This document shows positions 35,556 through 48,300 of a stretch of 64,000 nt of DNA, piece by piece. The DNA lies in assembly GCA_019843655.1 (NCBI GenBank), contig JACDQD010000010.1, positions 10,027,637-10,091,636 on the forward strand, read 5' to 3'. The notes under the pieces are model-generated. The model did not search any database. It saw nothing but the letters and a program-made list of their open reading frames with translations, and was not told where the DNA came from. How positions within the stretch are numbered: the first letter of the stretch is position 1; every line of letters begins with the position of its first letter. The position numbers were made by a program, and so were the translations under genes. Source of the stretch: Lethocerus indicus. Lineage: Eukaryota; Arthropoda; Insecta; Hemiptera; Belostomatidae.

Positions 35556-37265
35556 ATCCCTGTAACTCCACCTTCCGAAACAGGGCTCACTTAATGAAAT
35601 TTGTCCATTATATATAACTATTATATTTATTATAACCATATTGTTGTCCCTGGAGATAAATGCCAGCAAATGCAACTGTGATGTCTCCGACGCCTCCGAT
35701 ACGTGTCGAAAGAGCGGCGATGAAGGTACAGCCCGCCGCTACGACAGTTTCGCAATTCAGTTTGCTAATTACGAGCGCATAAGCGGGCGAATAAAAACGG
35801 CTCGTGACGCAACAACTCGTTCGCAATAAGAGAAATTACGCGCAATTTTCGATCGAATTTTTTAGCTCTGAATATTTTTTGTTTCAAAAACAAGCGCGTA
35901 CTAGATTGACGCACTTTCGAGCCGCTGAATAGTTCGGTTTCGAGATCGATCGAGCACCAATTATTTTCATCCGGGGCGTTTATCGAACACAAAAAAACAC
36001 GTTCAGAACATTGAATTCATCGGTAGCGAATTGTTTACTCAGCCTTAGCATTAGGTTCTACATCGAGCCCAACGGTTTCTGTATAAATTGGTCATCATTG
36101 TCTTCCTCTTTGGTTCTGCTGACAGGTTTTGGTCAGCGTTCGACCTACATTTCATATTAAATTTACAGGAAATATAAATTATATTATTATTTATTCAGAG
36201 TATAATTAGACATATCTGTCGTTGACCGCTACATTAAATGATGTGGTAATTCTATACATTTATCAACTATAAGGAAGAGGATTATTCAATGTGGGGGGTA
36301 TAGCCCATCACCATAGGGTATCACCATAGTGACCAACATTGTTTTGCTCAGAAATAAGACAAGGTTTATTTTATCTGTCAGCAATGATTCAGTTTCAATG
36401 TTGACTCGGTTAAAAATAAATTTTAATAATGTACGGTTTATACAATTCATGTAACAATCCCATCGTTAACACCGTTACAGTATTCAAAACCATCATCGAT
36501 CACGCAGGTATATTCTAATGTCATTTTTTCTTTCCGAAGAAGTCAGCCACGATATGTAGTGCAGAATCTAAATGCGTTTCTATCGCATCCACTGCTAGAT
36601 GATACTGTGGCTCGTCCATCACATGCCACTTAGGCGTATCTTATTTCTGCGTACCGAGCGTTCCGGATCTTTGCCCCTTTCAGCTGTTCAATGTAGCCGC
36701 GGGGGAACATATGCCGAGTCTGTTTTTCGTCGGGTATTTTATATGACCTTCTCACGATGCACGCCGCCCACTTTATACTGCAGTTCTGGGGTTTCGCTAA
36801 CTCGAAAAACATAGATATCTATAATAAGATCCAGAGTAGACCAAGAGTCTTCTACCGGCCGTAATAATCTATTACGAACACAGCGGAGGGGTTAATAATC
36901 GAATGATTACACATTGTCATTTAACTGACACACATTTTGTCTCGAATAAATGTCACGGCAACATTATAAATATCGGAACCCATTCGATCCAAGTAAATAA
37001 CCTTCAGTAAATTGCGTATAATAGCCATGGAACGGGCATAGGACCACAAACACTGATTACTATGGCAAGTATTATTATGAGATCCTAGGTGTATTTATAT
37101 AATTAATTTAACACCCGTTATTATTCCGCTTGATTGACCATTTTTCTCATTAGCTGTAGACTGTACTCTCAATTATATATTTTTCTAATTATCTGCTTGT
37201 TTTGAGCTAGAAATCTAATTGTAAAAGTGTATATTCGTGCATTAGTTGTCTTGTTTGTTTTGCTG
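35556..37265. other. Intergenic DNA, no gene recognised
   Basis: No gene was supported. Frames at 35641-35829 and 36630-36812 were considered and not accepted. Confidence 0.5.
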
Positions 37266-37408
37266 TAATACAAATATTACAAATATTTGTAAAATTCACA
37301 GAAATTACCCACTACAAACATTTGTAAAAATTTATAGAAATTGCCCACTTCAAATATTTGTAAAAAATACAGGAATTACAATTATTTGTAAAAATTGCAG
37401 AAATTACT
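37266..37408. repeat. AT-rich tandem repeat, about 36-bp unit, 4 copies
   Basis: The unit CAAATATTTGTAAAA-N-CAGAAATTRCCCACT repeats about four times with drift. Each copy contains the short palindrome CAAATATTTG or a variant of it. Confidence 0.75.
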
Positions 37409-40400
37409 AATAGTGAAGGGGAATTTGATCTTCTCGCTGGCATCTGCGCCATTTCCGGTACTGGAACAGGATGCTCCGTGGTAGGGAAAACTTCGGTGTT
37501 TAATACAGACCTGTCTGTAAATATTTACAAGACCGTTTTCTATCGCACACTCGTAAGTACGCGGTGACACAGTTGCGGCCCCAGGCGACACAATCGATCT
37601 TGCCAGGCGTCTATCTGACCCGGCTATCTCCTGTTTGTTCACCAATCGCTCAATTTGTCACCTCTCTCCTTTACACAACGGCGAGAGCTCTCCATTGTCC
37701 CGTATCGGGACCCGAAAAACCGGCGCGTCAAACGAACGGAGATCATTAATTTTGCGAACCCATTCACTCATCAGATCATATCTGGGTTTGGGACATTCGG
37801 ACTTATTTTTCAGGACTTGTAGGTACTTCCACCCAGAAGGGAGAATTATCTAAAAAAAAAAAAGAACATAGATATTAAAATAGGAAGAAGCAATGTGATG
37901 GATGAGCAAAGTAGGTGTTTATATATTTACCTGAAAACCCCCCACATATAAACTTTTAAACTTAAATGGAATGCATCCTATATCAGATGGAATTATAGAG
38001 AAATCGTTTTTTCTGGAAATTGGCTGTATGTAGGTGAATAGCCCAAACCGGTTGGCTCTAGGCCGTTTTAGATGCTCGATCGGGTCTCGGCGACCGAAAT
38101 TGTAAAACGCTAATAAAAATCTCCTAAAACAGGTTGTAATTCTTACGATTGCACAACGTCTCGTTCTCGAGAACGGCGCAGATTTGAGCGGGGCTTTCGA
38201 CCTCTCAAATGTCCGGAATCCGCCAACTATAAATACGGTGATGGCTATAACGCGTCTAACTATAGACCGGTATACCGTTAGCGGCGCCGTGGGGGCAGGC
38301 TACGGTATACGCTGCCGGCATTATGATGAAAATTTCGCACTACTGAAAACATAAAATTTTCTGGATTTTCCAGACCCTTGACAGCCCCAATTCAGAAATC
38401 GGTACGAGACTGTACAGTAAATTAACTCGTTAATAAATCTCACGAGTACCCCATTTACGTAGTCATTACTGATAATAACAGTTATAAAACGGCTGTGAAT
38501 ATTATTGACGAAATTCCAGCGCGGTTCCAAATTCAAAATTTCATTCAATATTCGATCAAATGCTTTCAACGACTTCATTTCGCGACAAGGTCGAGTGTGC
38601 AATAATTACGGTAGGAATTTTCTGTAGTAAATTCGTTGATTTGATAGATAATGTTAAACGATGAAACCGGCCAAGGAGTCTAAAAGGTTTTCAAGTATCC
38701 TGTTAAATGAAATGAAATTTATAATGGGCTAAAATGGGTCGGAAACAGTCGTACCTTCGTACCGATATAGGGGGCAGTTATACAACTGAATAATGCGGGA
38801 TTGAATCGGCGTGTTGCGCAATAACTATTTCGTCCGGTCGCGTGTCTCAGGAGTCGGCAAACAGAAGAAAACGGAATCCCAATTTCGTCTCGGTCTTGCG
38901 CAACCTCCTTGAGACATCGCGGAGGAGTTAACGCCGATAGTACGGCTTTTTTTTTGTTCACCCTCTCAATTCATAAATCGGCGAAATCATCCTAAAATTG
39001 ATATAATAAATAAATGCGGTAAATACACTGAGGAATGCTACACACGGTCTGATTATAAAGTGGGGGGAGACATGTAAAGCGTCCTGGTGAAGGAGATACA
39101 TCTTGGACAGAATAGAACTCCCATTTTAATATTTGAATTTTTACCGGTCACAGTGTATCACGCCATCCTACCCATTCCTCTATTATTGAATATTTTAGTA
39201 AAAATACAAATGAAGAACTCGCAAATATATGCAATGTATAAAATGTCCTGGAAATAATTACAAAAAAACCTGTACGTAGCAAGTCCGTTTGTCCTTAGTT
39301 CGTCTGTATTTGAACATCTTTTGGATCAATAGATTTCACAGGATGTCTGAACAGCAGTTATTGGGGATATTTTTCGGTTGCGAACATTAAAAATTCAGAA
39401 CAAACGCCCAACAATCGTCCGTCTATTCTAGTTCAGCGCTTTGCGAAAAAAATATAAGGCTAAAGATGTCGTTTAAATACCGAAACGTTTAAATAAAATA
39501 TTGATATTTTGAATCTCGATCCAACGACCTGCCGGAAAACTGGAACATGGAACAGTGTGCTGAAAACTGACATTATTATGGGGAAAATGCCGTGATTCGG
39601 CAGATGGGGGAGGGGGTTGATGTACTGGGTTCCTGTTCAATGTATCTTATCACTCCGACGGACAGTTTCTGATAACGCCCAGTTGGCGGGCGGTCATCCG
39701 TTCAGTGACCGGCCACAAGTAGTCCCTTCAAGTTTCAAGTAAGGATTATTAAGTTTCATTCATTGTTTTCATTAAATTTTTCGATATGGCTGAAAAAAGG
39801 TTTACCGAATTTCCGCGAGGGTTCGCTTTGGTCTATGGTATCCACAGAGAGGATACTCTCCGATTACTTAGCCCCAGAACGTTTTTCTGGGTGGGGGCGG
39901 GGCAAACTGTTGCCCACATGAGTTATAAACCAAATGAAAAAGAATTGTATTTACTCAAGTAATATTCTGGCGCTATGTGCATGGCAGAGATAGAGCTTAA
40001 AAATGTGCGAACAGCGTACTCGGGGCCTTCCTCGGTTCACTTCAGATTGTAATTCGCGAACATCTTATTATTACAATACGGTTTAATCAATTGTGAGCTG
40101 TGTCCGTCTTTACTGGATGAATGGCAGTCCCCCCTTGGACATTTTTTTTCGATGTTTAAATTCACAGCTCGTAATAGCTACCCGCGGGGCGCTTTATGTG
40201 TCGCGCACGTGACGGGAATCGAACCAGCCCAGCAATTTGCATTTGTGGCCTCGTTTAGGCCGTCAACTCGGCCCCATCCGTTGGCAGTACGGAGTTGCAT
40301 CGAAATTATTCATCCCGTTTTGCGGTTATAGAGGTTATTTTGGACGAATTACCGCGAAACATAGAGACAACCCCCTTTCAGCCTCCCCGCTGGACGAGCG

Positions 40401-42202
40401 AAAGAAGTCCTTGCGAGGAGGAGGGCCCGCACAACTAGTTTGGAGGTACCCAAACTAGTATGTATGGAAAGATATATACAATAATTATAGTCATTAAATT
40501 AGTTCATTATAGTGCTAAAGGTCGCCACAGTACCTCAAGTAATAGGACCACCAGATCATAACTTTGTGACTGCAATCCATGTCCTATTGTAACATTCCCA
40601 ATAATTATACCAACATCGTTCATAAGCATTAATTACTTAAGCCCCAATATCTATCTATATAAATGTACAAAAACCGGCGGCGCGCTAACATTAATCGACT
40701 AGGGGCACTTTTGTGTATTGAGGCTTTACATCAAAACTAAGTTTACCTTGAGCTTAGTGCTGAGCCCTAGGGGAAAAAAAGTTAACCCGGCAATTTTTGT
40801 CATTCGGGGGTCGGTATTCGACTGGCCAAAAAATCAAATTAAAACATAAAAGTATAATAATTAGGAAGCAATTTAGGATTTAGATTTCCGCTTTAATCTC
40901 GTCCTAAATTGAGTGGCGGTCGAGGTCGGACCCGCAAATTTTAAACTTAATTACCTTGCCTTGACAATATTACACCGGAGTGTTTTTTTTTCTCGTGCTT
41001 TAATCAGCATTTTCAGAACGATTGACTTTCACAGGGGAAACGTCGGAAAATATACTGTACACATACTGTAATGCCGATGAACTGGAAGTGGTAGAAAACT
41101 TTACCTGTGATCGGTTAGAAATTATTAAACTTGTTAAAACAAACTCTATAGAATTATCTCCCGTGCTGTTTACAGCCGTAAGTTGATCTCTAAATTGGTG
41201 TATCTCGCGGTTTCTCCTACACATTATACCGTACAGGGTACAGAGTTTTGTTACTCATAGATATTCCTACTTTGGTTTCTGGATTGACTCAGATAGGTAA
41301 CCACGCTTAAGGCTCAGATACTTTAGTGTTGCATGCTACATTGAAGAGCTGCGATTCTTATTGTCAGTCTGAAATTAGTCTGCAGCTTTAAATGCCAGCA
41401 AGAATGAATTGGTTTCTCAGCGCGAAATATTCATGATTTTACGATTATTATAATTCATTCCTCGTGAGTTTGTATTGACCGATTCCACTCGTTTCACCCG
41501 CAGACTGGTCATTTTAAATTATCATTACGATTATTCATTCTTCTGTCCCCTCTCATTAGGGAGAAATTACACCGTTCCTCGCGTCGAAACGGACTCGGCT
41601 CTGAGCCAGCCTCGAGACCTTTATAAGGAAATTATTGTAAGAAAATCGGCAGATTGGATCGTCCGATCCAATCAATCCGGACGATTATTCTAGAGACGCC
41701 GAGCGTCAGGATACGTCAGTGTCCTGAACGAGGAATAGGGAAGACGTTTCAAGTACAGAAAACGGTCCACAAACACCAGAAAAAGTCCACCCCGGTAGCC
41801 TGTTTCGAGCAAAAACTTGATCGCCTCTGTAGCGGTATAAAAACCGAAGGGAAAGACGACGGTCATAATTAGCTGAGATAATTTTAAACCTCCTTTAAAC
41901 AATGTTTTTTTCTTCGAAGGTTATATAACACCAGGACGTGAACCTTCAGCGCCAACAGCTATTTTGCGAAATTCGAAATATTTACGGGTCTTCGATTGTG
42001 TTGACAACATATAATTAAGAACCGGGGTGCATGATGTTCACCCGTGCCTTTTTCAAGGCCCGATTTTCCTTTAATTACAAATTGCTCTGTATAATATCGC
42101 TGTTACATGAAGCAACACCTAGCTATCAACATTGTCTTCATAATCCCACCTGGGAATATTAATCGAGATGTGTTTTCAGGTCTAGATTAGAACGAGAGCG
42201 TG
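37409..42202. other. Region upstream of the transporter, no gene recognised
   Basis: This 4.8-kb region should include any proximal promoter or 5' UTR exon of the ABC transporter, but I cannot place either. A perfect 10-bp inverted repeat, GATTGGATCG-TC-CGATCCAATC, lies at 41652-41673. A possible acceptor (TGTTTTCAG, ending 42179) precedes the first coding exon. Confidence 0.45.
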
Positions 42203-42225
42203 GTATATATATATATATATATATA
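42203..42225. repeat. (TA)n microsatellite just upstream of the transporter start
   Basis: A roughly 23-base TA run ends 11 bases before the predicted start codon. It would lie in the 5' UTR. The frame stays open through it back to the TAG at 42183. Confidence 0.9.
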
Positions 42226-42236
42226 GTTCGATTGAG

Positions 42237-42373
42237 ATGGTTGTTGAGAGTGGCGGGGGAGGCGCCGTCGCTCCCCCAGAGGTGGCGCTCAGGATCACAT
42301 CGGCCTTCAAGAGGTACTCCCCAACCAATGTAGTACTCAAAGGGCTCAATATGAACGTACCACTGGGAACTAT
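42237..42373 (+). CDS. ABCH transporter exon 1 (residues 1-46)
   Basis: It begins MVVESGGGG and runs to [14 protein letters not shown], the strand just before Walker A. The donor is AT|GTAAGC (phase 2). The start context is GAGATGG. The frame is open upstream to a TAG at 42183. Confidence 0.88.
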
Positions 42374-45300
42374 GTAAGCGCATTTCATTTACTACTATAG
42401 TTTCTATTGTCGCATTTATAATATACACACTTTTACAAAGTATTGCAAGGGCGCAGAACGTTTTCTCCAAAGCACTAGTAGCTCGTTCCGTCCTCGTCAC
42501 TAGCAGTTCGTTAGCGGCAAGCTCGCTGTGAGAACGCTGACCTGGGCGGGTACCGTTCAGTTATACCGTTCTGAAGACCGTTCTCGTCCGAATAATTTCA
42601 CTCTCGTACGGAATAATAATAAGAACCTTTTGTCGTATTTTCAGATACGGGCTGTTGGGCCCCAGCGGTTGCGGCAAGACGACCCTGCTCAACTGCATCG
42701 TGGGGCGGGTCGATTTCGATATCGGCGATATCGTCATCAGGGCTAGGGTCAAAGCCGATGTCGGATACATGCCGCAGGTAAATAAACTATTTAATATAAA
42801 AAATATATTAATATTAGTAATCATTTCAAAAAAATGATACTATTAAGATAGCCACTTGTGGGGGGGGGCTTTGATTGAAAACTAGGAAATTGTCTCTAAC
42901 GAAGTTTTGCAAGAAGAAACCAACGGCAAACTGTATAATTAATATTTTGGATAACAAATGGAAATTATTCTGGCTTCAGGGTAAAAAGTTTCAACCCCCA
43001 CATCGCCAGACGGTCCACAGGTGAACCCAATACGTTCCCATTAAAATTATGTTCCCCCACTCTACTCCTATGTCCGGGTGTACTAATTGGAGTGACTTTT
43101 TTTTGCCAGTAATTTCTACTTCACGACCCTGGCAGACGACGCGTTCTGCAATAATGATTAGTCCAGTCTATTTTTTTGTAATAAATGACGATAACTGCCT
43201 TTAGGTTTTCCCGGACATATACCAGTAAAGTTATGCAGGAAGAATTGTAAATGCGTACATTGTATCTATACATTTCATAAGTTCGGAAAAGTATTGAAAT
43301 AGGGGGTCGTTTGATGCATTTTTCTTTTGGAATAACATCCTTCATTTCAAAGCACCGCTCACACTTCGTTTCAATGAATATAAGGTTAGTTCAGCATTGG
43401 TATAAATATAACCGTAGATGGTGAAACGGCCGTCGTCAATAATTCGAATTGACCCAGTTTTACGATTGGCGTTCTATTGGTGCCAAATTGAATGCCCCTG
43501 GTGGCTCCCAGCCGGAATTGGAAATGCCGAACGGGCGATAATTGATCGATTAAAACGGCCATTTAGCGAAGATCAAGGATAGAGTACGTTTCGGATTCTT
43601 ACTTTCCTGCCGTTCCGAATATCTGGATCAGGGTTAGACCCGGCCAATTGACCGTTTCGTCGACCTACTACCGATTGGTCTTTCTTCGCGTTCGAGAAAC
43701 GCCCGTTTCATCCAATAACATAAACCGATTGGAGGATAATTGACGACTACTGAAGTTTCAGACTGAAGGAGTAGCGGGGCGATCGTTGAAGTTTCGGTTT
43801 CGTATCGGTTAATTATGACTCAAAAGCTTATAACAAAAAATTAATTTCCAAGTAAAATTCAAAAGGTCTTTCGTATGAAAAAAAAAATCGATTTATTTTC
43901 CGTTAATTCATTTTCCGCATTCTCTGGTGCGCAAAAACACGTTTAAACCTTATAAAAATATTTAGGAACAGACTTTAGGCGTATATGCAGGTTGACAGGC
44001 AACAATTTGAAGCTTTTTTTTTATTATGCGAGTATTTTCACGCAAAAAAATGTATTGGCAACATGTCGGTGCTGTATAGACCCAGTTTGGACGAAAATTG
44101 AACTCAAAAGTACTGAATTCACGCCGTGAAAACTCGACGGGTTGAGACGAAAATTTCCTAGCCAATTATTACGGACGAGCGAACAACCGGCGTTTCCACA
44201 CCTGGCGTTTTCCCCATCGACCGAACGTTTAGCCGCGAGATAAAAAAGAACTGTTTTCTCTTTCAGATTATCTCCAATCTGTCCAATTTATTGTAACAAC
44301 CCGCGATTTCATTCTTTTTTTATATTTCCAAAACATAGTACTCGCGTGAGAAGTAATTCGTTTCAAAAAGTTTATACAGTTAGTACAGTAATAGTTTCTC
44401 TATCCAGTTTATATTTAAGACATCGAAAATACTTAGGGAAGAAGTTATAAATGCATGTTAAATAGATAATAATAATCGTTTAACCAACTTAAATATTCAG
44501 TAATAAGTCTAGTTACAATGGAACTAATTGAAATTTAACTGTTAAACTAAAACTGCGGAGTAAAAGTCGATCTAGGGTTCAAATCCGCTAGTGAAGGAAA
44601 GAATTTGTCCCGACGATAAATTTGATCCGATTAGTCACTTTAGCCTCTGACAAGACTATTATTGAACTTACTTAACTCTGTGAAGTGTAAATAAAAAAAC
44701 TTAACAAGTTAGGAATTAATAAGGAGCTTTCTTGTAATTCCTTACAATTTTTAGGACAGTAATTTCGCTTGTCGAGCTTTTAAGATTTAAGAAAACCTTG
44801 GGTTTATTTCGTATTCGAAGTCTTGCATCGATGATTATATTACATATCACTCATCAATAGTTGCTTTTGTCGGCCCACAATGGCGGGAAAATAGACTGAC
44901 GACTGGTATTGTATGTACCTGTTCCAGGACATTGCTCTGTACACGGTTCTGACTATAGCCGAGACCTTCAAGTACTACGGCCGCCTTTACGGCATGACCT
45001 TCTCAGAGATCGAGGACCGGACGGAGCAGTTGGTCAAACTGCTCGAGCTGCCGCCGGCGGACACGATCGTTGAGAAGTTGAGGTACGTCTCTCAAAAAAT
45101 AAATCATATAAATATTGAAAAATTATAACCGCCGGAAGGAACCTTTTTTTGTGGCCTGCGAGGGGTTGGAATACGGTAGATTTTGCTATATTCTGTCTCG
45201 TCGCGTTGCTTTCGCCTTTTGCCAGGACCGGTGCTCGCCATCTTCAGTAGCAGTTGAGTCACTTTGTTGGACGCTTGTGGGGTATCCCCACGCTGTCACT

Positions 45301-48300
45301 GTTTTTTCCTTTATGTTAAAACTGCTAGAAACTTGGGGCAAAGAAATTGTGTCTTAAATTGGGCTCCTCGTCTATTTACAAGTTATATTTACAGTTTATA
45401 ACCCAATGAACAGTAAAATTATGGATACATGTTTGGACCCACTTTTGCCCAAAACAAATGACTCAAATCTTCCTCGAATTAGGACGTCGGGACATTTCGC
45501 ACATTTTTTTTGCCGTTCATCTCGAAAATGTAGACGAACCAGCGAAGGAACAGTTCGATCTGCGTTTATGGGACATTTGGATTATGCTCGACCGATCGTT
45601 GCGAAATCTCTGAAACCGGTCCGGGAGCGCGGGTATCGCTTTTGCGTGGACGCAATTCGAATTAATTTCTGAGATATAAACGTATCTGGTTCCATATTAT
45701 CATTCGCGGTGAGTGTCCCTCGTTGGCAAGAGAACGCGGGGCTAACGCCCGACTACAGCCAAGGCTGGATTCTCCAATCGGGTCATAGCGTTGGTCAAAC
45801 GCATAATGAATTCTACTTTTCCTTTATTCTAGTTCTACCTGAAGCGAAAAACAGAAAACAGCTCCCTATGCCTTGAACTGCTTTCAACTTGACCCTAAAG
45901 ATGAATAAAACGTATTATTGCATTAGGTTCAAAGAAGCACTCACTGATTTGTCGTACCCTGGACAGATTTCGGCGTCCCCCTATCGCCTCCGAAGTAGAT
46001 TAGTGTTAGTTAACCACATATATTTCATTCGATTTGAAAAATGTAGTTACCTGTTGGAGTATAAAAATATGTGTGTATAAACACCGATGGTCATCAACCT
46101 TCAGTGAAACTTAGGCAAGACATACGGCAATGGCCCCATATGTTATTTTATTGCTTAAAAATTACACTCTAATATTGCAATTTACACGCTTTTTTAAAGG
46201 TTGTACATAATGGCCATACTATTTGAGTACCTTGAAACGTTTTACTTAATTCGTGCAATTTCGCGTTCCCATAAATCGAATAATGGGTCGGATAATCGAC
46301 CTGTTATTGAAGTAAATTCTTGCTGTTCAAATTACCCGCTGTGTTAGGCGTCCTAACAGTTTTCGCGACACCTTTGAAAATTGCTCCTCGCCTGTAAAGT
46401 GTGAACTTGCAGAGATTTACGGCCAATTAAGCGCGATATACAGTTTTCCCGACGGGTGTCGGGGGAAACTGCAACGGAAGCCCGTTACGGAAGTAGAATT
46501 CGGCAATCGTCGAATTGAACGGTTGCGGAATTTCAACGCTAGCCCCAGGCGCAGGCAGCTCTAGCGTAACGTGTAACGCTCGGGCGTTATTTCAAAAATT
46601 GAAAAACAAAATACAAAAACCATTTTCGTCTCCTCGATATCCTTAGATTCCAGATAAGAATAACTTTTTAAATGAAATAAACATTTTATCACTAAATTAA
46701 AATACTTAATATTGTCGGTCATGTAAGGTCATGGCCGTCGAAGAATGAACATATTATAGTTCAGTTTTGAGGATTTGTTTTCTTCTGGAAGAATCGTTTC
46801 CCGAAATTGGGGGGCGGGGTTGGCTCAATACTTAATTAGATGTAATTGAATTTTTAAAAATGTTATTGTTCGATATCAAAAATGGAAAAAAGTTCGTCTC
46901 ATCGATATCCTTACAGTAGAGATAAATAATTTTGCATTAAAAATAATTTAATCGCAAACTCGATGCTCATTATTTTATTGGGACAAATCGAATCCGGCGA
47001 CCAATATGTTTTCAATAGTAAATTGTCCGACTGAAAAAGGGAAAAGCGCTTTATTTATCGGTGTTGGCCAATTGGGAAGACGTTAGTTGGGAAATCTTTC
47101 GGGTTGGGGCGTACGTTTGGGACAGTGGCGGGCAAAGTGTAGGTGTAGTGGTCGGCTGTGTCGCGCCCGCCGAATGCGAATAGGATCATTATCCTGAGAC
47201 GGGAGCCGCTATTTCGACGCCCTCCCAACGCACTCCGTTCAGGGCTAAAAACGATCGGTTTTTTTTCGGAGCGAGCGGCGGTAAAAAAAAAAGGAGAAGA
47301 GCCATAGCGGCGCCGGTGAAAGCTGAGAAGGGGGCGCTTTCACTTTCACCGCGAGCTTTCGGGCCGAATCGAATGGAATAAAGAATGGGGAGGAAGCGGA
47401 AGCCGCCCGTCTGGTGGAATTCAATTTAAACTAACGGAGGAAGTCAGTCGCAGCAAATTCCAGGGAGCGCTTAGAACGGCCCCATTCCAACCTCATAAAC
47501 CTATTTGTTTAGTGAAGAAACATCGATTCTGGGTTTGCTCTTTTGCCAGACCGGTTTCGGCTGCTCGCCACCTTCAGTACGACTGAAGCGACCGCGCAAA
47601 CATAATAATTCCATTCTAAAACCTACTACAAACTTTTCTTTTAAATTGTCTGTTGTCCTCGACAGCGACGGTGTTTACAGAAACTCGACGATTTAAATAA
47701 TTTAAATAAATGATTTATATTTCAGTGGAGGTCAGCAGAGGAGGGTCTCGTTCGGTTTGGCTCTCATTCACGATCCTCAACTCCTAATTCTGGACGAACC
47801 GACGGTTGGTCTGGATCCTGTTCTCAGGCAAAGGTAATGTATTGAATCTTTTTCATACGCTTATCACCTTTATTAAGTAGTATATGAAGTTTTTTTTTGA
47901 GTATTCTTCGACTGTTGTAAAAATTATTCAGTATCCGTAAATATATTTAATAAGCCAGTCAATATTTTTGTTATTTTTGTAACTATTTTTCTAGACTCTC
48001 TGCTCCCAATCGCTCATTTGGTAGGTCTCTCCATCGTCCGTAGTGTATAGTGTATCCCTGACAGTATGGAGGGCCTAATTTGCCGGTGGAGATAGGAAAC
48101 GGGACGTTCGATATCAGTTTTTTCATTGCATTATCAGTCAAAACCGCGTAGATCCTTTTAGTTTGTTTGCTGTTTTAATTCCCCGGAATTAAACCCTTTT
48201 AACCACTAACAGTTCCAGATTTCTTTAAATCTTTGAATTTATGCGGGCCATTCTGCAGTTGTATACGTGGATATTTGAACTTATATGTACTTGTGTTGTT

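Larger units (their letters stand above)
45083..47725. other. Intron 3 of the transporter: two repeat copies and a GC-rich block
   Basis: This 2.6-kb intron holds inverted-arm repeat copies E and F and a CpG-rich block (about 47090-47400). The block contains a perfect inverted repeat, CGGTGAAAG (47314-47322) / CTTTCACCG (47343-47351). No coding exon was found in it. Confidence 0.6.

Noticed and set aside
36630..36812. 60-codon minus-strand frame with a protein-like composition
   Set aside because: It is short, matches nothing recognised, has no clear splice sites, and is shadowed by a plus-strand frame.
40200..40230. tRNA-like T-arm sequence GGTTCGATTCCCG (minus strand)
   Set aside because: The flanks cannot form the T stem, and no A-box or acceptor stem lies at the right distance.
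42175..42236. Upstream acceptor joining an earlier coding exon to transporter exon 1
   Set aside because: TGTTTTCAG at 42179 is followed by an in-frame TAG, and GATTGAG just before the ATG lacks a pyrimidine tract. The ATG at 42237 is the simpler start.
44570..44600. tRNA-like GGTTCAAATCC
   Set aside because: No A-box lies upstream and there is no cloverleaf pairing.
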